Shown: in pieces, positions 54,169 through 63,575 of the stretch
Layout of the letters: the number at the start of each line of letters is the position of its first letter
Numbering within the stretch: position 1 is the first letter of the stretch
Source: an uncultured Fodinibius sp.
GTDB taxonomy: Bacteria > Bacteroidota > Rhodothermia > Balneolales > Balneolaceae
Assembly (NCBI GenBank): GCA_913057775.1
Contig: CAJXOG010000002.1
Location: forward strand, 434,001 to 498,000
Direction: 5' to 3'
DNA: 64,000 nt
Notes under the pieces: model-generated
Seen by the model: only the letters and a program-made list of their open reading frames with translations
The model's database searches: none
What the model was told of the DNA's origin: nothing
Position numbers and translations under genes: made by a program

Positions 54169-56967
54169 ATGAAGTGGGATAAACTTATTAAAGAGCGAAG
54201 TAATCAAAGCGGTATCAGTGAAAAGCTTACAGCGCGTTTGGAGTTGCTGGCAGATTTTCTAGAGAAAATCATTGAGGATAAAGAAGATCAAAAGTTTTTA
54301 GAATTACTGGTTACTTTTCCGGAAGTGGCTCATCAAGCTTTTGATAAGCAGGATCAGAAAGCCTTAGCAAGGCTGGAGTCCAGAATAAATGATCTTTCGA
54401 CCGATCAAATTGCTCGGTTTCTGCGATACTTTACTGTTTTCTTCCACTTGATGAATTCGCAGGAGCAGCGAGAAATTACGCGCATCAATCACGAACGGGC
54501 GATGAGCACGGGCCCGGATTCACCGCGCAGCGAAAGTATTGCAGAGGCTGTTTATCATCTTAAAAAGGAAGGATTTTCGGCTGATGAGGCTGCCGGTGTA
54601 ATTGCAAAGCTCGATATCCAACCAACCATTACAGCTCATCCTACCGAGGCCCGGCGACATAGTGTACTTATAAAACAGCAGCATATCACTGAGATGATTG
54701 AACAGTTTAAGGCCGATGATTTAACACCGGACGAGCGCAAGGCATTAACGCTTGATATTTTTAACGAGATATATCTGTTGCTTGCTACTGATGAAGTCCG
54801 AACTGAGCGGGTGACTGTTGAGGACGAAGTTGAAAACGGGATATTTTATTTTCGGAATGCAATCTGGCAGACGATCCCTATTTTGTATGATGATCTGCGT
54901 AACGCTTTTGAGATGTACTATGATGAAGTGCCGGACTTTGACACGATTTTACGTTACCGGTCGTGGATTGGCAGCGATCGGGACGGCAATCCCAATGTAA
55001 CGCCGGAGGTTACCTGGCAGACCATCTTGGAACAGCGGAAGAATGTGATGGAGCTATACCTGGATGAGCTCGATGATTTGCGCCGGTACTTGAGTATTTC
55101 TCAAAATAAGTATGATGTATCAGATGAGCTGGCCGCTTCGTTGGAGCTGGATGCGCAAGAAGATCCGCTTTCGGATCGCTATGAGCGACTCTACAATCAA
55201 GAGCCGTATCGTCGAAAGGTTACGCACATAATGCACAAGCTGCAGCATCAGCTTGATATTATAAAATCGGGACGCCCCAATGAAGTTTTAGAAGAAGCAC
55301 AGGAATATCGGCTATCAGATTTTACAGATGATTTAGAGCTGATATCAAAAAGTCTGAAAAAATCCGGTTTGGAGTGCGTGGCATCGCAGGGAAAATTGAG
55401 GCATTTGGAAGTCCGAGCGCAAACGTTCGGTTTTCATCTGGCAGGTCTGGATATCCGTCAACATTCTGAGAAACATGAGTCTGCTGTAGCTGAACTGCTG
55501 GAAGTAGGGCAGGTTACGGATGAATACCGATCCTTATCTGAAGAAGAAAAAGTACATCTGTTGACCAAAGAGCTTAAAAATCCGCGACCACTTTCTCCGG
55601 TCCAGGCGCATTTGGATGAAAATACTTCGCAGATGCTGGAAGTCTTTCAGATTATCGATCAGATGCTGACCCTGGATAAAAATAGCTTTGGTAATTATAT
55701 CATCAGTATGACCCATGGCGTAAGCGATATGCTGGAGGTACTTATCCTGGCAAAAGAAACCGGGCTCTGGAGTTATGAGAACGGCAAGGTGGAGAGTAAA
55801 ATAGATGTGGTTCCACTCTTTGAAACGATTGAAGATTTGGAGGAATGCGGACGCCTTATGAGTGAGATTTATGAGAGTCCGGTCTATCAGAAGCAGCTAA
55901 GTGCGCGGGATAATTTACAGGAAATTATGCTCGGTTATTCCGACAGTAATAAAGACGGCGGATATTGGATGGCTAACTGGGCACTTGAAAAGGCCCAGCG
56001 TAATCTTGGGAATGTATGTCGAGAGTATGAGGTCGATTTCAGATTGTTTCATGGTCGGGGCGGCACGGTCGGTCGCGGCGGCGGGCGATCGAATCAGGCT
56101 ATTTTGGCGCTTCCGCCCGTCAGTAATAATGGACGCATTCGTTTTACGGAGCAGGGAGAAGTAATCTCGTTTCGATATTCACTTGCACCTATTACGCGGC
56201 GTCACCTTGAGCAAATTGTAAATGCTATGATTCGGGTTACGATCTCAGAACAGTCTGAAATGCAGCAGCAATCGCAGTTTGATGAGACAATGGATGAGCT
56301 GTCAGCAGTCTCTATGAAGGGGTATCGCAATCTTATTGATGATGAAGGTTTCTGGAGTTGGTATACGGCAAAGACGCCTATCGAGCATATCAGCCGGTTG
56401 CCTATTGCATCACGGCCGGTATCGCGGGGCAGTGCCAAAGCTGCAGATTTTGAAAATCTTCGAGCTATTCCCTGGGTATTTGCATGGACTCAGGTGCGAT
56501 ATAATGTTCCGGGTTGGTATGGTATCGGTAAGGCCTTACAGCAGATGCTGCAAAAAGAGGGCATGCTTTCTCAACTTCAAAAGTGGTATGAGGATGTCAT
56601 CTTTTTTAAAACGGTGCTCGATAATGCGCAGAGAGAAATGGCACGGACGCATATTCCTACTGCCAATATTTATCATGACATCGATGATGGGACGTTCCAT
56701 AACCGTATCACAGAGGATTTTAATAAAGCAGAAGACGCTATAAAGCAGATTACGGGACAAGAGGAGCTCCTCGATATTAATCCTGTGATCAAGAAATCGA
56801 TTCGGTTTCGGAATCCATTCACCTATCCGTTGAATATGATGCAGACCGAGCTGCTGGATCGGTGGAGAAATAAGGAAGAGATGGAAAATGCCAACGAAGA
56901 AAAATTACGCGATGCGCTATTTTTGAGTATCAATGGTGTAGCAGCAGCTATGCAAAGCACAGGGTAG
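54169..56967 (+). CDS. ppc: Phosphoenolpyruvate carboxylase
   Basis: 932 residues, full length. Catalytic histidine in ITAHPTEARRHSVL (~157), the SDRDGNPNVTP loop, MLGYSDSNKDGGYWMANWAL, and the glycine-rich bicarbonate/PEP loop FHGRGGTVGRGGGRSNQAIL (around residue 628). It forms oxaloacetate from PEP and bicarbonate, refilling the TCA cycle to which FumC also belongs. The C-terminal NG motif is replaced by a slightly extended SINGVAAAMQSTG, still close to the usual QNTG end. The stop codon lies at the edge of an inverted repeat. Confidence 0.96.
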   Translation: MKWDKLIKERSNQSGISEKLTARLELLADFLEKIIEDKEDQKFLELLVTFPEVAHQAFDKQDQKALARLESRINDLSTDQIARFLRYFTVFFHLMNSQEQREITRINHERAMSTGPDSPRSESIAEAVYHLKKEGFSADEAAGVIAKLDIQPTITAHPTEARRHSVLIKQQHITEMIEQFKADDLTPDERKALTLDIFNEIYLLLATDEVRTERVTVEDEVENGIFYFRNAIWQTIPILYDDLRNAFEMYYDEVPDFDTILRYRSWIGSDRDGNPNVTPEVTWQTILEQRKNVMELYLDELDDLRRYLSISQNKYDVSDELAASLELDAQEDPLSDRYERLYNQEPYRRKVTHIMHKLQHQLDIIKSGRPNEVLEEAQEYRLSDFTDDLELISKSLKKSGLECVASQGKLRHLEVRAQTFGFHLAGLDIRQHSEKHESAVAELLEVGQVTDEYRSLSEEEKVHLLTKELKNPRPLSPVQAHLDENTSQMLEVFQIIDQMLTLDKNSFGNYIISMTHGVSDMLEVLILAKETGLWSYENGKVESKIDVVPLFETIEDLEECGRLMSEIYESPVYQKQLSARDNLQEIMLGYSDSNKDGGYWMANWALEKAQRNLGNVCREYEVDFRLFHGRGGTVGRGGGRSNQAILALPPVSNNGRIRFTEQGEVISFRYSLAPITRRHLEQIVNAMIRVTISEQSEMQQQSQFDETMDELSAVSMKGYRNLIDDEGFWSWYTAKTPIEHISRLPIASRPVSRGSAKAADFENLRAIPWVFAWTQVRYNVPGWYGIGKALQQMLQKEGMLSQLQKWYEDVIFFKTVLDNAQREMARTHIPTANIYHDIDDGTFHNRITEDFNKAEDAIKQITGQEELLDINPVIKKSIRFRNPFTYPLNMMQTELLDRWRNKEEMENANEEKLRDALFLSINGVAAAMQSTG

Positions 56968-57023
56968 AATTAAGAATTATGGGTTGTGTGATTAGGAATC
57001 GAATCCAGCCAATTCTTAATTCT
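56966..57023. repeat. 13-bp inverted repeat between ppc and the uracil-DNA glycosylase-like gene
   Basis: AGAATTAAGAATT (56966-56978) and AATTCTTAATTCT (57011-57023) are perfect complements with a 32-base loop. There is no clear T-run directly after it, so it is a weak terminator candidate; the AT-rich arms resemble small intergenic repeats. It separates two convergent genes. Confidence 0.5.
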
Positions 57024-57029
57024 CCATTA

Positions 57030-57716
57030 CTAATTTTTAATTAATTCCTTCATCTGTCGGCGAAACTTCGGGGCTCCACCATTGGCGGGATGACGGACAG
57101 GCGTATAATTTGAAATTCCGAAAGCATCCAAACTCTGCTCACATTTTCGTCCCACCGCAATAATTTTTCCATCAGAAAAGAGTTTCAAAAAAGCTTTAAG
57201 CGATGGATATCCCTGCTCGAGTTCATGGTCGGTAGGAGTTCGATTGCTGAGGAATCCGTCATCGGGATCGTACGGATGCCAAGGCAGGGCGTTCCAGAGT
57301 ACGGTTTCATACGGATCTATTCCCAGCTGATAGATTGCTTTCCACATGATGGTAGCGGTAGGCTCCGACATTCCTTTTGCATTTACTTCCGGCTTGCTGG
57401 TACGCTGTGCTTCGATGGATTGAAACGCTCCGTCTGCCGGAATACCGTGGACCGATTTGTGATGACCAAGTAAAATGCGCTCGGAGGTCATGGCGATACC
57501 GGTAAAGTGCCCACCCTGATAGCCCAATGCTTCGGCAATAAATAGGTATTGAGCGGTATCGAGTCGTTCTTTGAGATAGTGCTTTAATTGTTTTTTACGG
57601 ATGTCGGGACCGTTGTCATTTACATCATGTTCGGTATCATTTTGATACCAGGGATTAAAAAAAGGACCGTCAGGAGTATTCTTCAGAAGATTTAATAAGG
57701 ATTCGATACTGCTCAT
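57030..57716 (-). CDS. Uracil-DNA-glycosylase-family protein
   Basis: 228 residues from the ATG at 57716 (MSSIESLLNLLKN); an ATG 18 bases upstream is the alternative. Features of the UDG superfamily: FIAEALGYQGGHFTGIAMTSE (motif 1), ETVLWNALPWHPYDP (uracil-stacking region) and IAVGRKCEQSL / PVRHPANGG (motif 2 with the HPA-like loop). It lacks the GQDPYH of family 1, so it falls in a more distant group. Function is likely in base repair, not shown. It starts 7-25 bases after the M24 peptidase stop, so the two are probably co-transcribed. Confidence 0.78.
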   Translation of the reverse strand: MSSIESLLNLLKNTPDGPFFNPWYQNDTEHDVNDNGPDIRKKQLKHYLKERLDTAQYLFIAEALGYQGGHFTGIAMTSERILLGHHKSVHGIPADGAFQSIEAQRTSKPEVNAKGMSEPTATIMWKAIYQLGIDPYETVLWNALPWHPYDPDDGFLSNRTPTDHELEQGYPSLKAFLKLFSDGKIIAVGRKCEQSLDAFGISNYTPVRHPANGGAPKFRRQMKELIKN

Positions 57717-57740
57717 CAAAAAAAGATAGATCAATTGGAA

Positions 57741-59096
57741 TTATTGTTGTCGCGGAATCAGCCAAAGCTTTGTCTGGCGGCCGTCAATATATCGAACAGA
57801 ATCGCCATCAAAAAAGGCATCTTCTTCGAGCATGATACGAGTATCTTTCTCCCACTTAGGAATATGTACTGTAGCATTAAGTTCGATGGAATGAGCAGTG
57901 TTCTTATAAAGTGGATAATCCCCTTTGCCCGGCACACCATCCTGTTGATCCCAAAGTCCGATGGTTGGGCCGGCACCGTGACCGTGATATCCAATCGGGT
58001 GCGTATATATACTTGGTTCGATGTTCTGACTAATAGCTTCTTTGCGGCTTTTTGATAAAATTTCGTTACCAGTTAACCCCCCTTTAAAATTATTGGTCAA
58101 GATATCCTGTAGTTTATTTCCGGTTTCTAACGCTTTTTGCAACCCTTTTGGAGCTTTGGTTTCTCCGGCTTTTAGTACATAAGCATGCTGCTGAGTATCG
58201 GTGTTTAGTCTAAGGTAAGTGATGCCAAAATCCACATGGAGAAGATCGCCGGGTCGTATAACATTTTCAGCGGGATGCTCTGAAAAGTTAGCTAAAAACG
58301 AGGTGTCGGGTTCGGCGGCCCGCTGCACCGATACGCTTGGTTGAAACCATGCCGTTAAATTGAGGTCCCGAATACGCTCACGATACCACCACTCTACATC
58401 CTTAGTAGTAATACCCGGCTGGATAACTTTTTCTGAAAATCCTTCAGCAATAATATCGTGGGCTATATGACAGATCATCGGATAGACCTCCATCTCAGGC
58501 TCGGTGCGGGTTTCGAGCCATCCGATTGCCAGCTTTTCTCCTGATACTATACGGCTTTGATAATACTTGGGAAGGGCAGAAGTAAAAGCTTCATATTCGG
58601 AGTGACTAATACCATCAGCCAAAGCAAAAGTCGAAGAATAGTTTAGGGCAATATTATTTGGATCACGTTCTTTAATAATATCAATCAATCGTTTCCACTG
58701 ATTTGGTTCTTCGTCTTTATTCCAGGCAGTTTTAAAAAATTTACCGATATCATATCGGGCAATGGCCAACCTGTCTACTTCTTTGCCGTTGTCTGAAAAA
58801 ACAAGTATTGTTCGGCGTCGAGCAGTTTGCCAAGTGGCGGGAAGCATCGTTTTGATAACCGGATCTTCATTATATTCCCGCGCAATAATAATCCACATAT
58901 CAATATTTTCTCGTTGCATGAGTTTTGGAACGACATTTTCCAGTCGATATTCGAGCCAGTTGTTCATTACATTAGCTCGTTCCTGCATCGACAGTATTTT
59001 GGGAGGCGCAGTTTGTTGTGCCAATGAAACTTGTACTGTTATCAGCAAGAGAATTGAAATTAGAATAGAGGACTTTGATAATATTTTCATTGGCAA
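57741..59096 (-). CDS. Secreted M24-family metallopeptidase (Xaa-Pro aminopeptidase-like)
   Basis: 451 residues with a signal peptide (SILISILLLITVQVSLAQ, cleaved before QTAPP). After an N-terminal creatinase-like domain (~30-190), the pita-bread domain has dinuclear-metal ligands: the first aspartate in LLHVDFGITY, the histidine in HPIGYHGHGAGP and glutamates in HSIELNATVH and IMLEEDAFF. PGDLLHVDFGITYLRLNTD is typical of the family. Export suggests a role in periplasmic or external peptide use. It leads a two-gene unit with the UDG-like gene. Confidence 0.88.
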   Translation of the reverse strand: MPMKILSKSSILISILLLITVQVSLAQQTAPPKILSMQERANVMNNWLEYRLENVVPKLMQRENIDMWIIIAREYNEDPVIKTMLPATWQTARRRTILVFSDNGKEVDRLAIARYDIGKFFKTAWNKDEEPNQWKRLIDIIKERDPNNIALNYSSTFALADGISHSEYEAFTSALPKYYQSRIVSGEKLAIGWLETRTEPEMEVYPMICHIAHDIIAEGFSEKVIQPGITTKDVEWWYRERIRDLNLTAWFQPSVSVQRAAEPDTSFLANFSEHPAENVIRPGDLLHVDFGITYLRLNTDTQQHAYVLKAGETKAPKGLQKALETGNKLQDILTNNFKGGLTGNEILSKSRKEAISQNIEPSIYTHPIGYHGHGAGPTIGLWDQQDGVPGKGDYPLYKNTAHSIELNATVHIPKWEKDTRIMLEEDAFFDGDSVRYIDGRQTKLWLIPRQQ

Positions 59097-59239
59097 TAGA
59101 TTATTTTAAAAAGAGAACAAGCATTTCTAAAAAGCAGAAACCGCTTAAGTTTGTCAACTATTAAAAGGTTGAAATATAAATAGTCTTTGATGGCTTATTG
59201 GAAGTTGTTATTGTTATTCTTAATGAAGTTTTAGCCAAT

Positions 59240-59256
59240 CACGAAGTAATTTCGTG
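59240..59256. promoter_or_regulatory. Short inverted repeat upstream of ilvE
   Basis: CACGAA-gtaat-TTCGTG is a perfect 6-bp inverted repeat 57 bases before the ilvE start codon. It may be an operator or a chance palindrome in an otherwise empty 216-base gap. Confidence 0.25.
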
Positions 59257-59312
59257 AAGAAATTCATCCGTAAAAACTGTATTTTAGCATACTTGAAAAG
59301 AAAGATTTTATT

Positions 59313-60386
59313 ATGACTACTGATACTATTTTTAATATAACAGAAGCACCATCAAGTAGAATAAATGATGTAGATCTGGATAAGCCTGGGTTTGGCCGTG
59401 AATTTGCAGACCATATGCTCGAGATGGAATATCGGGATGGACAATGGCAGCAGCCGGAAATAAAACCTTATGGGTCGATTGAAATAACACCAGCCTTAAG
59501 TGCACTGCATTATGCTCAGTCGGTATTTGAGGGTACCAAAGCTTATTATGTTGATGGAAATACAGTAAATCTTTTTCGGGTAGAAAAGAACTACGAGCGT
59601 ATGGCCCGTTCTTGTGAACGAATGTGTATCCCCAAAGTTGAACGCGAAGTATTTATAGAGGGTATTAAGGAGCTTATAAAACTTGATCATAAATGGGTAC
59701 CCCAAAAGGAGGGAAACACTCTTTATATTCGACCTTTTGCATGTGCTTTTGATCCCATTATTTCGGCGCGAGTAGCAGAAGAGTATCGCTTTTATATTAT
59801 CACATCTCCGGTTGGGTCTTACTACGATCGTCCGGTGAAGTTGACAACCACTCAACAGTATGTGCGAGCCGTGAAAGGTGGTGTGGGTAATGCCAAAACG
59901 GCTGGCAATTATGCGGCCAGCTTGTATCCGGCCCAGCAGGCTAAAAAAGAGGGATTTGATCAGGTTCTGTGGCTGGATGCAGCTGAGCATAAATATGTTG
60001 AGGAGGTCGGAACCATGAACATCTTTTTTGTCATTGATGGCGTATTGGTGACCCCTGATTTGCGGGGTACTATTTTGCCGGGTGTCACGCGTGACTCAGT
60101 TATTCAATTTGCTAAACATTGGGGTATGCCGGTGGAGGAGCGCCGTATCAGTATTGAGGAAGTGATGCAGGCTGGTAAAGATGAAAAGCTGGACGAAGTA
60201 TTCGGTGCCGGTACTGCTGCAGTAGTGGCTCCGGTAGAGGAGGTCCATCACGATGGGCAATCTGTGACGTTTGATATTGATGGCAGAGGTCCTGTCGGAC
60301 AAAAATTCTACGACGCAATTACTGATATTCAGTACGGGCAAGCCGAAGATCTTTTTGGATGGATAACTTCCGTTGAGGTGAGTTAA
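59313..60386 (+). CDS. ilvE: Branched-chain amino acid aminotransferase
   Basis: 357 residues, the length of the longer (eukaryote-like) BCAT group. Hallmarks: QSVFEGTKAYYVDGN, VFRVEKNYERMARSCERMCIP-like start (LFRVEKNYERM), IRPFACAFDP, the PLP lysine in VKGGVGNAKTAGNYAAS, and the FGAGTAAVVAPV loop. It transfers the amino group between Leu/Ile/Val and 2-oxoglutarate, feeding the 2-oxoacids that the fused E1 at 5938-8379 may use. Monocistronic, convergent with the dehydrogenase gene (8 bases). Confidence 0.95.
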   Translation: MTTDTIFNITEAPSSRINDVDLDKPGFGREFADHMLEMEYRDGQWQQPEIKPYGSIEITPALSALHYAQSVFEGTKAYYVDGNTVNLFRVEKNYERMARSCERMCIPKVEREVFIEGIKELIKLDHKWVPQKEGNTLYIRPFACAFDPIISARVAEEYRFYIITSPVGSYYDRPVKLTTTQQYVRAVKGGVGNAKTAGNYAASLYPAQQAKKEGFDQVLWLDAAEHKYVEEVGTMNIFFVIDGVLVTPDLRGTILPGVTRDSVIQFAKHWGMPVEERRISIEEVMQAGKDEKLDEVFGAGTAAVVAPVEEVHHDGQSVTFDIDGRGPVGQKFYDAITDIQYGQAEDLFGWITSVEVS

Positions 60387-60394
60387 GTTAGTAC

Positions 60395-61324
60395 TCAATA
60401 CCCTTTTTCTCGGTCAATAGTATAATTAAGTTCCATTCCTGATAGCGCCCGTTTGTAATTTTCTACAATCTGATTAGCTATTTCATCTGGTTTAGTGATG
60501 CTGGCAATATGGGGAGTAACTATAACATTATCGCGATTCCAGAATGCGTGTTTGTCGGGCAGCGGTTCTTCAGAAAAAACATCCAGCCAGGCCCCTTGCA
60601 GGATATTGCTGTCCAATGCGTAAATTAAATCTTCATCCACCAAGTGCTCTCCCCGCGCTGCGTTTATAATCCAACCATGGTCATCCATCTGTTTAAAGAT
60701 ATTGAGATTTAGTATGCCCTTAGTCTCATCGGTGAGAGGGAGCAGGCAAATAAGAATGTGAGTACTTTCGAGAAACTGAACTAGTTCATCTTCGCCGGCA
60801 AAAGTATTGATGTTCTCAATTTCCTTGGCTGATCGAGACCATCCCGAAACCTGGTATCCCAACTCAGCCAACTGTTTGGCAGTTGGCTTGCCTAGTTCTC
60901 CCAATCCCATAATGCCCACCTGTAGTTCTTTTGGTGACGGATGATTATGAGGTTGCCACTTTCTCTGATCGTTTTGTCGGATGTAATGCACAAAATTCCG
61001 CTGAATATTTAGAATGGCAGCTAAAATATATTCCTTCATCTGTTGGACGAGTGATGGGGAAACAACACGACAGATATCAATAGATTCTGGCAGTGACTTA
61101 TCCGAAATCAGGTGATCGGCTCCGGCTCCCAGTGATGAAACGGCTTTAAGGTTGGGAAAGCTATCAAGAAGATGTTGCGGATGATTCCAGCATACAGCAA
61201 ACTGTACTCGGTCTTTGTCTTCTATGGCGGGCCAAATATCAATTTCAATATTGGAATCAACACGGTGAATGGCATCTTCCCAGGAAGAAAGATCCCGCCC
61301 GGGAGCAATAAATAATAGCGACAT
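60395..61324 (-). CDS. D-2-hydroxyacid dehydrogenase, GhrA-like
   Basis: 309 residues of the D-isomer-specific 2-hydroxyacid dehydrogenase family. NAD(P) loop VGIMGLGELGKPTAKQLAELG, catalytic arginine in INAARGEHLVDEDL, glutamate in FSEEPLP and histidine in VTPHIASITKP. LGAGADHL early in the chain and the lack of a long N-terminal domain fit glyoxylate/hydroxypyruvate reductase A (GhrA). Substrate is probably glyoxylate or hydroxypyruvate. Convergent with ilvE. Confidence 0.9.
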   Translation of the reverse strand: MSLLFIAPGRDLSSWEDAIHRVDSNIEIDIWPAIEDKDRVQFAVCWNHPQHLLDSFPNLKAVSSLGAGADHLISDKSLPESIDICRVVSPSLVQQMKEYILAAILNIQRNFVHYIRQNDQRKWQPHNHPSPKELQVGIMGLGELGKPTAKQLAELGYQVSGWSRSAKEIENINTFAGEDELVQFLESTHILICLLPLTDETKGILNLNIFKQMDDHGWIINAARGEHLVDEDLIYALDSNILQGAWLDVFSEEPLPDKHAFWNRDNVIVTPHIASITKPDEIANQIVENYKRALSGMELNYTIDREKGY

Positions 61325-61474
61325 ATTATAAGATGATTGGGTATCTGAATTTATAATTATGAAACAAGGTATAAAAAATAGTGATTGTTTTTAGGTTGCT
61401 TAGGGAATGAAATATTGTTGAATCGTTTGTTACTTGTATAGAGGTTAGGTTGAACAAAAAAGTATCGATAGAAA

Positions 61475-62188
61475 ATGGGAACCCAACTTATTATTACTTG
61501 TGAGCATGCCGGCAATGACGTTCCGGAGGAGTACCGACATCTTTTTGAACATAATCCAGAAGTGCTGGAAACGCATCGCGGCATTGATATTGGGGCTTTG
61601 GAGCTAACGAATGCTATTTCTGAGATGCTGGAAAAGGAGCCATATTTGAATACCGTTACCCGGTTGCTTGTGGATCTGAACCGTTCAACACAAAGCCCAA
61701 CTCTTTTTTCTGAATTTACCAGAGAACAGCCGCTGCATGTAAGAGAGAAAATATTTAAAAAATATTACCAGCCTCATCGGAATAAGATCGAAGATAAAAT
61801 TGATCAGATAATAGCAAACGGAGAGCAGGCTATTCATGTAGGGATTCATACTTTTACTCCTGTCTGGGAAAATAAGGAGCGGGAAGTTGATGTGGGATTT
61901 CTATTTGATCCACGAAGTAAGGCAGAACAGCATTTCTGTTATCTTTGGCGTCATGAGCTTAGCCAGCGTTCATCAGATCTGCGTATTAAAATGAACGAGC
62001 CTTATCGTGGTACTATGGATGGATTTACGACCTATCTCCGCAGACAATTTTCAAACAATAATTATTTAGGTTTGGAGATTGAGGTAAATCAGCGTTTTAC
62101 GGATCCGTCCCTGCAGGAAGAGTGGCAACAATTGAAGGAAGATATAGGCAAATCGTTGCAGACAACAGTTCAGGTATTTAATGATTAG
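61475..62188 (+). CDS. N-formylglutamate amidohydrolase-family protein
   Basis: 237 residues of the FGase family. The start LIITCEHAGNDVPEEYRHLF carries the metal-binding CEHAG motif, THRGIDIGALELT and the ILVDLNRS-like LLVDLNRSTQSP loop follow, and HVGIHTFTPVW holds the second histidine. The family hydrolyses N-formyl-L-glutamate in histidine breakdown or similar amide bonds; no hut genes are near, so the substrate is open. Eleven bases after its stop begins, on the other strand, the end of a umuC relic. Confidence 0.88.
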   Translation: MGTQLIITCEHAGNDVPEEYRHLFEHNPEVLETHRGIDIGALELTNAISEMLEKEPYLNTVTRLLVDLNRSTQSPTLFSEFTREQPLHVREKIFKKYYQPHRNKIEDKIDQIIANGEQAIHVGIHTFTPVWENKEREVDVGFLFDPRSKAEQHFCYLWRHELSQRSSDLRIKMNEPYRGTMDGFTTYLRRQFSNNNYLGLEIEVNQRFTDPSLQEEWQQLKEDIGKSLQTTVQVFND

Positions 62189-62198
62189 TTTTTGATAT

Positions 62199-62585
62199 TT
62201 AATGAGCTTGGATTTCTATAAGCTCATCCAGTTGGTAGTATGTCTGGAGGATAAATGTTCTTGCTTTATTTCCCAGGATTTTTCAATACCCGTCGATGCA
62301 AAATGTGTAGGTTCCGAACCATACTTTGTGTTGTTCTCATCCATTTTTGTATCAGGTTGTGTTCACTTGTGGTATAGTGATTTTACTAAACAGATCTTGT
62401 TGTACTTTCAACTCCGGCTAAATTCCTGTAAGCATAACGGCCACTTTTTTAGTTTAATCAGATCGAGCAATAAAAAACCCGTCATTTTTCGAAAGAATGG
62501 CAATAGGTTTGCCATGGAGCTGTGGATCAAAAACACGTTCGCACAAAGCATAAAAATTATTGCAGTCGATCAGTGCGTATACGGA
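62199..62585 (-). pseudogene. umuC: umuC relic (DNA polymerase V catalytic subunit), internally deleted and frameshifted
   Basis: The minus strand encodes two separated parts of a Y-family polymerase. The N-terminal piece (62582-62457, 42 codons) reads VYALIDCNNFYALCERVF and then GKPIAILSKNDGFFIARSD, matching the UmuC start ALVDVNSFYASCE...GKPVVVLSNNDGCVIARS; it then meets a TAA. The frame resumes directly with KKVAVMLTGI-stop-PELKVQQDLFS, which fits the UmuC C-terminal KKAGVMLxxIVPxxxVQLxLF. After a frameshift, KYGSEPTHFASTGIEKSWE, IKQEHLS and (one more shift) YQLDELIEIQAH-stop complete the C-terminus. About 270 or more codons of the ~420-residue protein are missing. The start ATG is absent (GTA in its place). 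No umuD is adjacent. Confidence 0.85.
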
Positions 62586-62683
62586 TTTACTTATAGTTGG
62601 TTGAAACGATGAGAGTGGAAATTGCTTTTATATAATTTATTATTAGAAAAAAATTTCTAACAAGTTCATATAATACTTAACAG

Positions 62684-63454
62684 ATGGAAGGTGAAAAAAC
62701 GCCCCCAACTGCTACCTATAAAAGAGATGCTCTGTTCTTATCATTAGCCGGTATATTTTTGACTTCTCTGGTCTTGGGAAATGTGATTGGTACGACCAAG
62801 TTCGTCACCATATTTTCCGTTGAGCTTTCTGATTGGATGGTGGCAATCGTTCCCGAGCTAATCCGTGATAACAGTATGTATACAATGAGTGTGCCAGTAG
62901 GAGTAATTGCGTATCCCTTTACCTTTTTAGCAACCGATTTGTTATCAGAATTATATGGACGTAAAAAAGCCCAATTAGTAGTTTGGGTTGGGTTCTGGAT
63001 GAATGTATTTATGCTCTTTTTGATGACGGTGAACCATTGGCTGCCTAGCACATCAGGTGTAAGTGGAGGACTTCAACTTTTTGAGGGAGTCTATGAATTT
63101 ATGATTGGCAACACCATCGCCAGTATGATTGCCTATCTTGTTGCGCAAACAGTAGATGTTCGGTTGTTCCATTTTTGGAAAGATTTGACGGACGGAAAAC
63201 ACCTATGGCTGCGTAATAATGCATCGACAACAGTGAGTCAATTAGTGGATTCAACCGCTATATTATCCATCCTTTATTTTGCCGGAAACTTGGGGCAAGA
63301 TGTTGATACAATTGGCAAATTAGGCATCTTAATTTTGAATTCTTACCTCTTTAAATTCTTCTTCGCACTGTTCGACACTCCACTTTGTTATTTAGGGGTA
63401 AAAATCTTCCAGGAATTGGAGGAAGATCCGAGTGGAAAAAGCCTTTATGAGTGA
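62684..63454 (+). CDS. Queuosine-precursor transporter (YhhQ/VUT family)
   Basis: 256 residues, about six helices. ASLTSLVLGNVIGTTK-like start (FLTSLVLGNVIGTTKFV), VPVGVIAYPFTFLATDLLSELYGRKKAQLVVW and the later QTVDVRLFHFWKDLTDGKHLWLRNNAST stretch (both longer than quoted as family cores: YPFTFLATDLLSELYG and FHFWKDLTDGKH) are characteristic. In E. coli the YhhQ protein imports 7-cyano-7-deazaguanine for queuosine tRNA modification. It lies directly upstream of the rRNA operon, which begins about 100 bases after its stop. Confidence 0.88.
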   Translation: MEGEKTPPTATYKRDALFLSLAGIFLTSLVLGNVIGTTKFVTIFSVELSDWMVAIVPELIRDNSMYTMSVPVGVIAYPFTFLATDLLSELYGRKKAQLVVWVGFWMNVFMLFLMTVNHWLPSTSGVSGGLQLFEGVYEFMIGNTIASMIAYLVAQTVDVRLFHFWKDLTDGKHLWLRNNASTTVSQLVDSTAILSILYFAGNLGQDVDTIGKLGILILNSYLFKFFFALFDTPLCYLGVKIFQELEEDPSGKSLYE

Positions 63455-63531
63455 TTTTCAAATCCCAAATGACGGTTTAAATAACGTTGGCTTAGGTTGG
63501 CAAAAAAAGCAAAATTAATCCCAAAAAAACA

Positions 63532-63563
63532 TTGACATATACCCCGGTTTGGTCTTACATTAG
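63532..63563 (+). promoter_or_regulatory. Candidate rrn promoter
   Basis: TTGACA at 63532-63537 and TACATTAG at 63556-63563; from TTG to TA there are 21 bases, close to the Bacteroidota spacing, and the -7 resembles TAnnTTTG. The run of C and T between them is unlike the rest. Transcription would begin near 63570, about 235 bases before the 16S gene. Confidence 0.55.
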
Positions 63564-63575
63564 GATTCCAATTTG

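Noticed and set aside
62202-62612. Open reading frame of 136 codons on the plus strand
   Set aside because: Cysteine- and aromatic-rich with no family resemblance; it is the antisense of the umuC relic, whose homology is clear.
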